A stretch of DNA of 64,000 bases. Source: Candidatus Methanomethylophilaceae archaeon (GTDB lineage Archaea > Thermoplasmatota > Thermoplasmata > Methanomassiliicoccales > Methanomethylophilaceae). Below, piece after piece: positions 15,487 to 23,766 of this stretch (its first letter is position 1; each line of letters begins with the position of its first letter). The position numbers and the translations under genes were made by a program. Below the pieces are notes generated by a model, which saw only the letters and a list, made by a program, of their open reading frames with translations, ran no database searches and was not told the origin of the DNA. The stretch lies in the NCBI GenBank assembly GCA_017507885.1, contig JAFVZY010000117.1, positions 1-64,000 on the forward strand, given 5' to 3'.

Positions 15487-16815
15487 TCATCTGACGGAGT
15501 CAAGCGAATAACAGGCATTGCGGGTCCTACCGATTGTGACTATCCTGCCATCCTTCTTCAAATCGGATATCAGATTCTGAACCTTGATTATTCTTCTTTT
15601 TTCATCATAATCCTCGGGAAATGCATCCGAAAGAGCCTCCACGATTTCCTTCTTGTTCATAGGCCCCCTCTGCCTCAACAAATCCATCACGAGTTCCCTG
15701 TAATCGGAATTCTTGAATCCCGCCTGATTTTCCGAACCCTCCTGTGGGACTTCTTCCGATTCTTCTTGTCTTTCAGGGACTCCATCTGTTTGATTCCCGA
15801 ACACGGATGACAGGATTTCATAGTCCATACCGTTGAACTCAATCAGCCCCTTCGTCACCAAACGGGCTGACACCTCATCTGAAATCCTTTTACCCTTTTG
15901 TATGGCATCCAAGGACAATATGTCTTCGAATGGCAAACCCGGGTTGTTTAGAAGGAGGTTTTTGAATCCCTGGTTGATGACTTTTCCGTGAAGAGTCACT
16001 TGAACATGGTCATCGGACAAATCGTACTCGGGCAAAGGAAAAAACCTTGCAATCTGTGATTTAAATATGCGTATGATTCCTCCACCCGCAACATCCACCA
16101 TTCCCAGGTTCTTCATCGCCTGAGCCAACACGGCATTGCGATAGTATGACGAGGGCGAATCGGACGACAATACGTTTTCCAAGGTTCCAGGGATGAAATA
16201 TCCTGCATTCTTGAACACCAATCTATCGCGATCATACTCCACGACAGTGATGAATTCCCTTTTACGGTAGTCCTGGTGGGCTATGCAATTGTACAGGATT
16301 TCACGAAGAATGGAAGTATCGTATGTATCCATACGAAATGGGATCAAAGAACCCCCTTTGTAATACTCGTAACTAAGATTGCGTATCCTACCACACAGTT
16401 CATCCACCGCTTTGATGAACGGTATGTTGAACATCCGGTTGTCCAGAGTCGTCCTTTCCTGATCACGGAGAATCCATCTCATGGCCAAAACGGAATCGGG
16501 AACCAGATACGAACAGTCCGATTTTCCCAGAAGAACCATTGCCGCATGGGTCACCACACCCTTGTTGGTCAACCCGATCTTATTGAGAAAGACCTCATCG
16601 GACCAGGATTCACAATCCGACCTACGTTCCGGACGTGATTTTATAAAATACCTGCGTGCAATCAAAATGGCTTCGGGATCGAGAACATCATCCACGGACA
16701 CTCCCTTGATGATCTCGGCACTCCAATCCGGAATGGATGCATATGAGGGCATATGCTCCATGATGGAATCCGCATCCTTCCTCATATGAACCACAGAACG
16801 GACACCCCATTGCAT
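15487..16815 (-). CDS. AlbA_2/HATPase-type putative transcriptional regulator, N-terminally short
   Basis: About 442 residues resembling the COG2865 family of predicted ATP-binding regulators. Visible are a VVTHAAMVLLGKSD segment (about residues 85-98), a divergent HATPase-like motif LREILYNCIAHQDYRKREF (about 170-188, the usual NAxxHRDY), a GGGI loop, and a C-terminal winged-helix region (about 375-440). Typical members begin with an AlbA_2 DNA-binding domain of about 120 residues, which is missing: homology starts in the middle, and an in-frame TGA at 16849-16851 closes the frame. The gene abuts tRNA-Arg, so it may have been cut during insertion at the tRNA. A GTG at 16818 is another possible start. 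Confidence 0.7.
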   Translation of the reverse strand: MQWGVRSVVHMRKDADSIMEHMPSYASIPDWSAEIIKGVSVDDVLDPEAILIARRYFIKSRPERRSDCESWSDEVFLNKIGLTNKGVVTHAAMVLLGKSDCSYLVPDSVLAMRWILRDQERTTLDNRMFNIPFIKAVDELCGRIRNLSYEYYKGGSLIPFRMDTYDTSILREILYNCIAHQDYRKREFITVVEYDRDRLVFKNAGYFIPGTLENVLSSDSPSSYYRNAVLAQAMKNLGMVDVAGGGIIRIFKSQIARFFPLPEYDLSDDHVQVTLHGKVINQGFKNLLLNNPGLPFEDILSLDAIQKGKRISDEVSARLVTKGLIEFNGMDYEILSSVFGNQTDGVPERQEESEEVPQEGSENQAGFKNSDYRELVMDLLRQRGPMNKKEIVEALSDAFPEDYDEKRRIIKVQNLISDLKKDGRIVTIGRTRNACYSLDSVR

Positions 16816-16865
16816 CACGGCAATTAAACCTAACCTTCGTGAGCGTATTCAAAAAAGAAGATGAG

Positions 16866-16939
16866 CGGGCCCGTCGGGATTCGAACCCGAGCCCGAGGCT
16901 CCGGAGGCCCCTATTCTGTCCAAGCTATACTACGAGCCC
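16866..16939 (-). tRNA. tRNA-Arg (anticodon CCG)
   Basis: A 74-nt cloverleaf: acceptor GGGCTCG pairs with CGGGCCC (one G/T pair), T arm TCGGG-TTCGAAT-CCCGA, anticodon stem GGGGC/GCCTC with loop CTCCGGA, giving CCG for codon CGG. The D stem is weak, with one A/A mismatch. The discriminator is G and no CCA is encoded. A TATA-like GTTTAATATC lies upstream on the minus strand (about 16952-16962). Confidence 0.93.
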
Positions 16940-16983
16940 AATTGATGATATTAAACAAATTAAGAATGGGAAGAGAGGGTTTT

Positions 16984-17006
16984 GCCGGGGTTAGATGGAC
17001 CCCGGC
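16984..17006 (-). terminator. Terminator after rps27ae
   Basis: A perfect 7-base-pair GC stem (16984-16990 with 17000-17006) lies about 50 bases past the rps27ae stop. A second stem with arms GGCCTCC and GGAGGC lies just before it (about 17013-17039). Confidence 0.6.
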
Positions 17007-17057
17007 GATCCTGAGCCTCCAAATGAGAGGGAGGAGGCCGAATGAAGTGCTCTCTTC

Positions 17058-17237
17058 TCAGTTCTTGAACTCGGTGTATCCGCAGCATCCACAGGCCACA
17101 CGGTCCTTGTGGGTTGCCATGAAGACACCGGGGCCGCACTTGGGGCAGACGGGCTTGGTCCTGCTGACCTTGTCGCCCTCGACCTTGTATGCGTCCTTCT
17201 TGCAGATAGATCCCTTCTTAACAGGTGCTTTTGCCAT
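17058..17237 (-). CDS. rps27ae: 30S ribosomal protein S27ae
   Basis: A 59-residue zinc-ribbon ribosomal protein of the small subunit. Two cysteine pairs, CPKCG and CGCCGY, coordinate zinc, and the basic N-terminus (MAKAPVKKG) contacts rRNA. Length and order are typical of archaeal S27ae (without the ubiquitin fusion of eukaryotes). It follows rps24e by five bases at the end of the RNA polymerase/ribosome gene cluster. Confidence 0.96.
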   Translation of the reverse strand: MAKAPVKKGSICKKDAYKVEGDKVSRTKPVCPKCGPGVFMATHKDRVACGCCGYTEFKN

Positions 17238-17242
17238 TAGAA

Positions 17243-17566
17243 TCACTCCTGAGCTTCCTCTGCGGCGGGCTCCTCAGGCTTGGGGGCCTCGATGCCGTTC
17301 CTCTTGAGCAGGTACTCGCGGTCGAACTCGAGGGCTGCCTCGAGGCTCTCGTAGACCTTTGCGTATCCCTTGGACTGTCCCTTTCCGTAGATGGACTCGA
17401 TGTTGTCGACGACGACGCAGTTCCTCTTGGACTGCATCTGTTTGGCGACCTCCTCGGCCACGGCGTTCCTTCCAGGGGTGCTCTCTCCGTTGTGATCGAG
17501 GACGAAGTAGACCTCGACTCTCTTCTGCAGAGGGTTCTCTTTAGTCTGTGTGATTTCCATCTTCAT
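17243..17566 (-). CDS. rps24e: 30S ribosomal protein S24e
   Basis: A 107-residue archaeal/eukaryotic-type small-subunit protein. The core starts [17 protein letters not shown] and contains GYAKVYES, both usual in S24e. The C-terminal tail (from about residue 92) is an acidic Glu/Ala/Pro extension, common in archaeal ribosomal proteins. The ATG overlaps the TGA of the upstream dephospho-CoA kinase gene by four bases. Confidence 0.95.
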   Translation of the reverse strand: MKMEITQTKENPLQKRVEVYFVLDHNGESTPGRNAVAEEVAKQMQSKRNCVVVDNIESIYGKGQSKGYAKVYESLEAALEFDREYLLKRNGIEAPKPEEPAAEEAQE

Positions 17567-18069
17567 TCTTTTTCCTCCATTCTGGCCACCAATCCGGCGA
17601 CCTTCTTTTTGGTGAGCTCATCAGTGGTTATGAGCATCATGCACTTCCCGGGCCATCCGTAGACCACGTTGGATCCGATGGGCGCGTAATGGATGACCGG
17701 CAACAGCGCCAGGTCCTCCTCCCCGTCCACACGGATCAGTCCCGTACCGGACCCTTCCATGCTTTTGCGGATCATGTCCGCCATTTCCGCGGTTATGGTT
17801 CCCGCGGGGTTGGACACCTCGTCCTTGGGCTCCTCCGAAACGAGCTCCGCGAACTCGGTCATGGAACGACGCTCGGTGACCCCGTCGTATATCGACAGGT
17901 CCGGCTTCACGCCGTTCATCCTGAACGTCAGGGATACCACGTCCCCGACGGTTATCAAAGGGGTTTGTCTGTTCAGAGACGGGATGTCGCTTTCGGGAAG
18001 TTCCCTTCCCAAGGGCTCCTTGAACGCCTCCCTTTCGGAGGGTGGCAGTGTCAAAGCCCTCCCGAACAT
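17563..18069 (-). CDS. GTP-dependent dephospho-CoA kinase
   Basis: A 168-residue member of the archaeal UPF0218/DUF359 family, shown in other archaea to phosphorylate dephospho-CoA with GTP as the last step of CoA synthesis. Typical segments are TVGDVVS, KPDLSIYDG, NPAGTIT and IRVDGEEDLALLPV (about residues 115-128), ending with VVYGWPGKCMM. The start at 18069 (MFGRALTLP) gives the normal length and lies four bases after the spt4 stop. Its position between spt4 and rps24e is conserved in many euryarchaea. Confidence 0.9.
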   Translation of the reverse strand: MFGRALTLPPSEREAFKEPLGRELPESDIPSLNRQTPLITVGDVVSLTFRMNGVKPDLSIYDGVTERRSMTEFAELVSEEPKDEVSNPAGTITAEMADMIRKSMEGSGTGLIRVDGEEDLALLPVIHYAPIGSNVVYGWPGKCMMLITTDELTKKKVAGLVARMEEKE

Positions 18070-18073
18070 CCTA

Positions 18074-18268
18074 TCAACGGACCTTGAGTGCGTATCTTCC
18101 GTTGCTGGAGATTCCCATCTTCTTGGCGATCTCGGACCTCTCGTAGTCGATGATCGCAAGGAATCCCTGCCACTCCTTGGAGGTGGGGTTGCCGCAACGG
18201 GGACAGCTGTCGCTTTCGGAGAGGAAGCTGCAACTCTTGCATGCCTTGAGTATCGGGCCTGCCATCAC
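18074..18268 (-). CDS. spt4: Transcription elongation factor Spt4 (RpoE'')
   Basis: A 64-residue zinc protein, the partner of Spt5, that keeps RNA polymerase processive. It carries CKSC and CPRCG pairs for zinc and the conserved WQGFLAIIDYERSEIAKKMG segment, ending in GRYALKVR as in other archaeal Spt4. The ATG overlaps the rpoE' stop, so the two are coupled. Confidence 0.95.
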   Translation of the reverse strand: MMAGPILKACKSCSFLSESDSCPRCGNPTSKEWQGFLAIIDYERSEIAKKMGISSNGRYALKVR

Positions 18269-18831
18269 TCATCCCCTCCGTGCCTTTTCTTGGCGTCCTC
18301 CTCGATCCACTGGACCTTGCCGAGACCGGGCTGACGCATGGTGAGTCCGATCTTGCTGTCCTGGGGGTTCTTCTCGTTCAGGTCTATGCTGACGATCCTC
18401 GCCCTGACGACGTCGCCCACGGCGAGGAACCTTCCGCTGTCCTTTCCGACGAGCCTCTGGTTCGCCTCGTCGATGTCGACGCGGTCGTCCATGACCTGAC
18501 TGATGTGAAGGAGTCCGTCGAGAGGACCGAATCTGACGAAGGCTCCGAATTTGAGGATCTCGACGACGACACCCTCGACGACCTCGTTCTCCCTGGGTTT
18601 GAAGACCACCTGGTCGAACTTGACGGTCTGGTAGACTGCGCCGTCTCCGTGGACGATGCGTCCGGGACCGACGGTCCTGACGTTCCTGATAAGGAGCGTG
18701 AAGGTCTTGTCCTCCGAGAGTCTTCCCTCGTAGGTCTCCCATGTGAGATTGTCGATGACGGAGTCGATGTCCTCTTTGAGGTCGACCGGCGGAATGCGGA
18801 CGACCTTCTCAACTTCAGTTAGCATATACAT
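18265..18831 (-). CDS. rpoE: DNA-directed RNA polymerase subunit E' (Rpo7)
   Basis: A 188-residue stalk subunit of archaeal RNA polymerase (Rpb7 homologue), which with Rpo4 binds nascent RNA and helps open promoters. The N-terminal RNP-like domain (to about residue 80) is followed by an S1/OB domain with GAFVRFGPLDGLLHISQ (about 105-121). A TATA box (18861-18874) lies upstream. ATGs at 18831 and 18825 differ by two codons; I chose the outer one, about 12 bases after the predicted transcription start. Confidence 0.95.
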   Translation of the reverse strand: MYMLTEVEKVVRIPPVDLKEDIDSVIDNLTWETYEGRLSEDKTFTLLIRNVRTVGPGRIVHGDGAVYQTVKFDQVVFKPRENEVVEGVVVEILKFGAFVRFGPLDGLLHISQVMDDRVDIDEANQRLVGKDSGRFLAVGDVVRARIVSIDLNEKNPQDSKIGLTMRQPGLGKVQWIEEDAKKRHGGDE

Positions 18832-18860
18832 GACGGGTCCTCGAAAAAGAGCAATAAACA

Positions 18861-18874
18861 GGTTGTATATAAGT
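18861..18874 (-). promoter_or_regulatory. TATA box of the rpoE'-spt4-rps operon
   Basis: ACTTATATACAACC on the minus strand lies about 37 bases before the first start codon, leaving room for a short leader. Confidence 0.6.
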
Positions 18875-18954
18875 ATGTCCGACTCGGCCACACTTATTCG
18901 CACACGTGCGCGTGTATAATAATAAGGGGAAGGGGTTCACGACCCCCTCCGGTT

Positions 18955-19485
18955 TCACATGTCGGGGAATTCCTGGGCGTACCTGTCGATACAGGTCTGG
19001 ACCATGTCCCTTGCGGCGGCGGCGTCGAGCATCTCCTTGGCCTCGGTGACCTTGCCCTCGAGTGCCTTGTAGACGCAGAAGAAGTGCCTGAGCTCCTCGA
19101 CGAGGTGTGCGGGAAGCTGGGAGACGTCCTCGAAATCCTTGAAGTGGCGGTCCTTGGTGGGAACGGCGAGGACCTTGTCGTCGATGTCCCCTCCGTCGAC
19201 CATCTTCAGAAGTCCGATGGGCTTGCACTCGACGAGGCAGTTGGGTACGAGGGTCTCGGAGCACAGGAGGACGACGTCCAGAGGGTCGCCGTCGAACGCG
19301 AAGGTGCGGGGGATGAAACCGTAGTTCCAGGGGTACTCGGTGGATGTGGAGAGGATCCTGTCGAGTGCCAGCATGCCGGTCTCCTCGTCGATCTCGTACT
19401 TGACCTTGGATCCCTTGGGGATCTCGATGACGGCGGTGAACTTGGCAGGGGTGACCCTGTCCTTGGAAAGCTCGTGCATTATCAT
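18955..19485 (-). CDS. ppa: Soluble inorganic pyrophosphatase (family I)
   Basis: A 176-residue enzyme that hydrolyses pyrophosphate with Mg2+. It has the family I signature: EIPKGSKVKYE (about residues 21-31), the active-site DGDPLDVVLL (about 65-74), and KDRHFKDFEDV near 113. Length is typical of archaeal and bacterial hexameric enzymes. I chose ATG 19485; a GTG at 19494 would add three residues. A TATA-like AGATAAATAAG sits near 19518-19528. Confidence 0.96.
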   Translation of the reverse strand: MIMHELSKDRVTPAKFTAVIEIPKGSKVKYEIDEETGMLALDRILSTSTEYPWNYGFIPRTFAFDGDPLDVVLLCSETLVPNCLVECKPIGLLKMVDGGDIDDKVLAVPTKDRHFKDFEDVSQLPAHLVEELRHFFCVYKALEGKVTEAKEMLDAAAARDMVQTCIDRYAQEFPDM

Positions 19486-19521
19486 GGTTTTCACTGGTCC
19501 CCCGTTAGAGTGACGACTTAT

Positions 19522-19947
19522 TTATCTATACGGGCCGAGGAACGGATCCTCCAACGGCCCGCCGGACGGGAGCAGGGGCGTGCCGTCCGCGGAAAGGATG
19601 CCGGGACACACGGTGACCACGGGATTCAACACCTCGGACCCGAGACAACGGGATGCGCACAGGGCCCCCATGTCACAGCACAGGGCCACCACCAGGTCCG
19701 TATCGGGATGGACTTCCGATGCGCACCGCTTCGCCTTGGACATCAGACAGGATGCGGACGTGGACACCGTCCCCAACACGTCCACGCCGTCCGAGGAGAG
19801 GGCGTCGGCTAGACGCGACGCGGATTCGGAACCCCCTATGCCCCCGCAAAGTCTGGCACAGGTGTTGCAGGTCCATACGGTGACCCTCCTCCCCCTCACC
19901 CTCTCGAGGAGCCCGGGGTAATCCGAATCGCGTGTCATGAGAATCAT
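19522..19947 (-). CDS. MetV-like zinc/cysteine protein related to the MTHFR C-terminal domain
   Basis: A 141-residue cytoplasmic protein with eight or more cysteines. The N-terminal TCNTCARLCGGIGG motif (about residues 25-38), the following helix (SASRLADALSS) and the LCCDMGALC segment (about 89-97) follow the plan of MetV, the zinc-binding partner of methylenetetrahydrofolate reductase in acetogens, and of MTHFR C-terminal domains. No metF is adjacent. The assignment rests on motif layout only; a role in C1 metabolism is inferred. It is divergent from tmk. Confidence 0.55.
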   Translation of the reverse strand: MILMTRDSDYPGLLERVRGRRVTVWTCNTCARLCGGIGGSESASRLADALSSDGVDVLGTVSTSASCLMSKAKRCASEVHPDTDLVVALCCDMGALCASRCLGSEVLNPVVTVCPGILSADGTPLLPSGGPLEDPFLGPYR

Positions 19948-20009
19948 GGACGTGCATGGACGGGGACGTAGATAACGGGTTCCCGAAGGGGCCGCCACGC
20001 ACCCGAATG

Positions 20010-20019
20010 CGATATATAC
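20010..20019 (+). promoter_or_regulatory. TATA box of tmk
   Basis: CGATATATAC is about 26 bases before the ATG at 20041, the classic leaderless spacing. Confidence 0.65.
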
Positions 20020-20040
20020 CCGTACCCATCCACCCGTATC

Positions 20041-20607
20041 ATGCTGTGCGCCATAGACGGCCTCGACGGGAGCGGCAAGACCACCGTGTCCCGCCTCGTG
20101 GCCGACATACTCAGGTCCCACGGATACGACCCCGTGGTCAGGGAGCATCCCGGAGAGGGGATCCTCGGAAGGGCCTGCAGACGCATGCTTCTGAAGGAGG
20201 GCAACCTGGCTTTGGCCGGCGCCTCCGCCCTGATGGTGGCGGAGTTGCTGGTGAGCGGGATGCGCATACGCATGGATCCCGACGGATGCCACGTGGTGGT
20301 GAGATACGACCTCTCCGCGTGCTTCCTCCCCGACCGTGTATCGGGATTCGCCCTGAGGGCGATGAGGGTCATGCTCCCGAGACCGGACATGACGGTGATG
20401 ATCGACGTGGAACCCGATGTGGCCCTGGGAAGGATAGACGGTCGCGGGGGTGATACGGAGATGTTCGAGAACGCGGAATCCATGAAGAGGGTGAGACGCA
20501 GGATGGCCTCCGCCCCGGGTGTGGTCGTACTCGACGGGTCCCGTCCGCCGGAGGAGACCGCCATCGAGATAACATCCATGCTCCTCGATCCCGACGACGC
20601 GGAATGA
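20041..20607 (+). CDS. tmk: Thymidylate kinase family protein
   Basis: A 188-residue P-loop nucleoside-monophosphate kinase, expected to phosphorylate dTMP to dTDP. Walker A is GLDGSGKTT (residues 8-16), followed by the VREHPGEG segment (the usual REPGG) and a VVVRYDLSA stretch in place of DRY. The LID region (GRGGDTEMFEN) has the normal position. It is divergent enough that another NMP-kinase specificity cannot be excluded. It shares its upstream region with the divergent MetV-like gene. Confidence 0.8.
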   Translation: MLCAIDGLDGSGKTTVSRLVADILRSHGYDPVVREHPGEGILGRACRRMLLKEGNLALAGASALMVAELLVSGMRIRMDPDGCHVVVRYDLSACFLPDRVSGFALRAMRVMLPRPDMTVMIDVEPDVALGRIDGRGGDTEMFENAESMKRVRRRMASAPGVVVLDGSRPPEETAIEITSMLLDPDDAE

Positions 20608-20669
20608 ACCGTTTTTATGGGAACATATATGAACGTAATCAAGTTCGTGGGTATCAGAAGGCTTAGATT

Positions 20670-21614
20670 ATGAGTGAACTGGAACTTATACCCGTAGAGG
20701 ACATCAAAATCACCAAGGGAATGACCGTCGACGAGCTTCTCCGCGCAATGGGAAGGGCCGGGGGTTTCACCGCACAGAAACTCTCCGACGCCACCGACAT
20801 CGCCGAGGCCATGATCAGGGACAAGGACTGCTTCAAGATCCTGTCCTTCCCCGCATGCATCATGGCCACCGGAACCCGTGGCGTCATCATCGACATGGTC
20901 AAGAACGGCATGGTGGACCTCATCATGACCACCTGCGGAACCCTGGATCACGACATCTCCAGGACCTACGAGGACTATTTCAAGGGCGACTTCCACATGG
21001 ACGACGCGAAGCTCAGGGAGGAGTACGAGATCAGCAGACTCGGAAACGTCCTGGTCCCCGACTCCTGCTACGGAGACGTCCTCGAGGGCATCATCCTGCC
21101 CATGTTCGACGAGATCTTCGCGGATACCGAGTCCCTGCCCACCCACAAGATCATCGACGAGGTCGGAAAGAGGATGGACAACGAGGACTCCCTCCTGTAT
21201 CAGTGCCACAAGCACAACGTCCCCATCGTGGTCCCCGGGATCACCGACGGATCCTTCGGATGCCAGCTCTGGATGTACTACCAGACCCACAGGAAACTCA
21301 GGATCGACCTCTTCGCGGACGAGCAGATGCTGTCCGAGGTCACCAACCACGCCGAGAAGACCGGTGCACTGATGATCGGTGGAGGCATCTCCAAACACCA
21401 CGTCATCTGGTGGAACCAGTTCCGCGGCGGACTCGACTACTGCGTCTACCTCACCACCGCGCAGGAGTTCGACGGATCCCTCTCCGGTGCACGCATCAGG
21501 GAGGCCGTGTCCTGGGGAAAGGTCAAGGCCGAAGCCAAGAAGATGACCGTCGAGGGCGATGCCACCATCACCCTCCCGATGATCTACGCCGGTCTCGCCG
21601 AGAGGCTGCTCTGA
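20670..21614 (+). CDS. dys: Deoxyhypusine synthase
   Basis: A 314-residue NAD- and spermidine-dependent enzyme that makes deoxyhypusine on translation factor aIF5A. Family motifs are TTCGTLDHDI (about residues 90-99), VPGITDGSFG (about 187-196) and the catalytic-lysine motif GGGISKHHVIWWNQ (about 236-249). The length is typical. The downstream gene starts three bases after its stop. Confidence 0.96.
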   Translation: MSELELIPVEDIKITKGMTVDELLRAMGRAGGFTAQKLSDATDIAEAMIRDKDCFKILSFPACIMATGTRGVIIDMVKNGMVDLIMTTCGTLDHDISRTYEDYFKGDFHMDDAKLREEYEISRLGNVLVPDSCYGDVLEGIILPMFDEIFADTESLPTHKIIDEVGKRMDNEDSLLYQCHKHNVPIVVPGITDGSFGCQLWMYYQTHRKLRIDLFADEQMLSEVTNHAEKTGALMIGGGISKHHVIWWNQFRGGLDYCVYLTTAQEFDGSLSGARIREAVSWGKVKAEAKKMTVEGDATITLPMIYAGLAERLL

Positions 21615-21616
21615 CC

Positions 21617-22606
21617 ATGAAGAGGGTCCTGGTCCTCCCGGGGGACGGTCAGGGTCCCGCACTCGCGGACATCGCGTGCAGGATCATATCCGAGGCCACC
21701 GATCAGGTGGAATTCGTGGAGTCACCGATAGGAAGGTCCGGTTACGAACTGACCGGACTCAACCTCCCCCACGAGACCATGGACCTGGCTGACGAATTCG
21801 ACACCATAATATGCGGACCGGTCCAACTGGACGAGAAGGACAGGGGCACCAGCAGGGACCCCCTGCACACCCTCAAGACCCAGTTGGACCTGTTCGCGAC
21901 CATCCGCAACTACGTGGGACTGTCCCCCGACCTGGGATGCCCCGACATGCGCGTATCCCTGTGGTGCTGCAACTCCGTCCCCGGCAGGGACATCGTGGAG
22001 GAATCGCACCTGGAGGGTGTGGACCTCATCAAATACGTCAGGAACTCGTCGTACCGCAGGATGATGGAGAGGGCCAGCTCCGAGGCGGCCACCAGGGATT
22101 CCAAAAAAGTGGCATGCGTGGTCAACGACGAGATGTTCCCCGAATCCAGCAGGATGTTCAGGGAGGTCTTCGAAGAATGCTTCACGCCGGACAGATTCGA
22201 CACCACCGTGGTGGATGCGGACTGCTGGGCGTCCTGGGTCATCAGGAGGCCGGACCTCTTCGACACGGTGGTGTGCGTCGATCTCTACGGACCCATGGCC
22301 GGCGGGATCCTGTCGGGACTCATGGGGGGCAGCAGACTCAGCCCCTACGTGTACGCGGGGGACGAGACCTCGCTCATAGAGCTCATACACGGGAACGACC
22401 ACGCCACCGTGGACCCGTCCCGCCTGAACCCCACATCCGCGATCCTCGGGGCGTGCATGACCCTTCTTGACCTGGACATGCCCGAGGAGTGCGAACGCAT
22501 CTACAGGGCCCTGAGGGATTGCTACGGCGACGGCGAACGCACCCCCGACGTGGGTGGTTCCATGACCACGTCCGAGTTCGTCGACGCGGTCGTATCCCGC
22601 ATCTGA
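21617..22606 (+). CDS. Isopropylmalate/isocitrate-dehydrogenase-like protein lacking metal-binding residues
   Basis: A 329-residue protein with the fold and order of the beta-decarboxylating dehydrogenase family: an N-terminal LPGDGQGPA, KKVACVV in mid-sequence, VVDADCW, FDTVVCVDLYGPMAGG and a C-terminal LNPTSAILGACMTLL. Active enzymes have Lys in a KANV-type motif and two Asp in GDILSD; here these read VVND and YGPMAGG, so the general base Lys and two of three metal-binding Asp appear lost. I infer a pseudo-enzyme or a new activity rather than leucine or TCA metabolism. It is coupled to dys. Confidence 0.7.
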   Translation: MKRVLVLPGDGQGPALADIACRIISEATDQVEFVESPIGRSGYELTGLNLPHETMDLADEFDTIICGPVQLDEKDRGTSRDPLHTLKTQLDLFATIRNYVGLSPDLGCPDMRVSLWCCNSVPGRDIVEESHLEGVDLIKYVRNSSYRRMMERASSEAATRDSKKVACVVNDEMFPESSRMFREVFEECFTPDRFDTTVVDADCWASWVIRRPDLFDTVVCVDLYGPMAGGILSGLMGGSRLSPYVYAGDETSLIELIHGNDHATVDPSRLNPTSAILGACMTLLDLDMPEECERIYRALRDCYGDGERTPDVGGSMTTSEFVDAVVSRI

Positions 22607-22645
22607 GCGATTGTTTTTCTAATACGGCGGGCATAACGCACCCTC

Positions 22646-23692
22646 ATGAAAGACGAGGGACACAGGGCATGCATCGAAGCGGCCCTGAATCATGAACAGA
22701 CCGACAGGGTTCCTGTCAACAACTTCGCACTCGTGACCGCCGCACGCAGCGCGGGATACAAGGTCGATGCGGCCCGTTGGAACCCCACCCTATCCGCGAA
22801 GGTGTCCATCGACTACGCCGTCAAGACGAAATCCGACTTCATCAAGCCGATTCTGGATTCCCAGGTGCCTTTCACGGATCTGGGGATGGAGGTCGCCTAT
22901 CCCGAGGACGACTACGGTCACATCTCCAAGAACCTCGTGGACACCGAGGAGGACATAGACGCCCTCGCGGTCTTCGACCCCTACAAGGCTGAGGAGTGTC
23001 CCAACTTCACCAAGGTGTTCGTGGAGAGTCTGAACGAGACCTCCAGGATCCTGCCTGAGGACCTGCACATCTGCGGACTGTCCTGGGGACCGATCACCAC
23101 CGCCGGATATCTGATGGGTACCGAGAACATGATCCTCAACACCCTGATGGAACCGGATCTGGTGAAGAAGCTCGTGAGGAAGATCACCCCGTTCGTGTCG
23201 GAGATCCAGAAATGCATGATCGATGCGGGTGCCACCGTCATGTGGATGGCGGACCCGACATCCTCCGAGGACCTCATCTCCTCGGACATGTTCGCGGAAT
23301 TCTCCAAGGATGCGATCACACAGGTGGTCTCGGACGTCAAGGCCATGGATTCGGAGATTCCGGCCTTCGTCCACATCTGCGGGAACACCCTGAACACCCT
23401 GGAACACCTCAAGGACACGGGAACGGACTGTCTCAGCTTCGACCATGCCGTGGATCCGGGTGAAGCCAAACGCAGGGCCGGAAAGGACATCGCGATCATG
23501 GGCAACATCGACCCCGTGAGGCAGATCATGATGGGAACCCCCGAATCCATCACCGCGGAATGCAACAGGATCATGGATGCGGCCGCCGGAAACGGCGGAT
23601 TCATCCTCGCACCCGGTTGCGAGACGCCCCTCACCAGCCCCGACGAGAACGTCCTCGCCATGGGCATGGCTGCACGCAACTGGAGGGCTTGA
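22646..23692 (+). CDS. Methylcobamide:CoM methyltransferase family protein (MtaA/MtbA-like)
   Basis: A 348-residue member of the uroporphyrinogen-decarboxylase superfamily. Unlike UroD it has the zinc site of CoM methyltransferases: HICGN (about residues 242-246) and a later Cys in APGCETP (about 323-329). Such enzymes move the methyl group from a corrinoid protein to coenzyme M in methylotrophic methanogenesis. No corrinoid protein or substrate methyltransferase lies next to it, so its methyl donor is open. It sits alone, followed by a strong hairpin. Confidence 0.82.
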   Translation: MKDEGHRACIEAALNHEQTDRVPVNNFALVTAARSAGYKVDAARWNPTLSAKVSIDYAVKTKSDFIKPILDSQVPFTDLGMEVAYPEDDYGHISKNLVDTEEDIDALAVFDPYKAEECPNFTKVFVESLNETSRILPEDLHICGLSWGPITTAGYLMGTENMILNTLMEPDLVKKLVRKITPFVSEIQKCMIDAGATVMWMADPTSSEDLISSDMFAEFSKDAITQVVSDVKAMDSEIPAFVHICGNTLNTLEHLKDTGTDCLSFDHAVDPGEAKRRAGKDIAIMGNIDPVRQIMMGTPESITAECNRIMDAAAGNGGFILAPGCETPLTSPDENVLAMGMAARNWRA

Positions 23693-23697
23693 AACCT

Positions 23698-23740
23698 GAA
23701 GGGAGTGGGCCGACGGTGTATCCGTCGGTGCCTTCCCTTC
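23698..23740. terminator. Bidirectional-looking terminator hairpin
   Basis: Nested perfect arms, GAAGGGA with TCCCTTC and CCGACGG with CCGTCGG, form a long stem between two convergent genes. Confidence 0.7.
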
Positions 23741-23766
23741 GTCTTCCCGTCACACCGGATTCCCGG

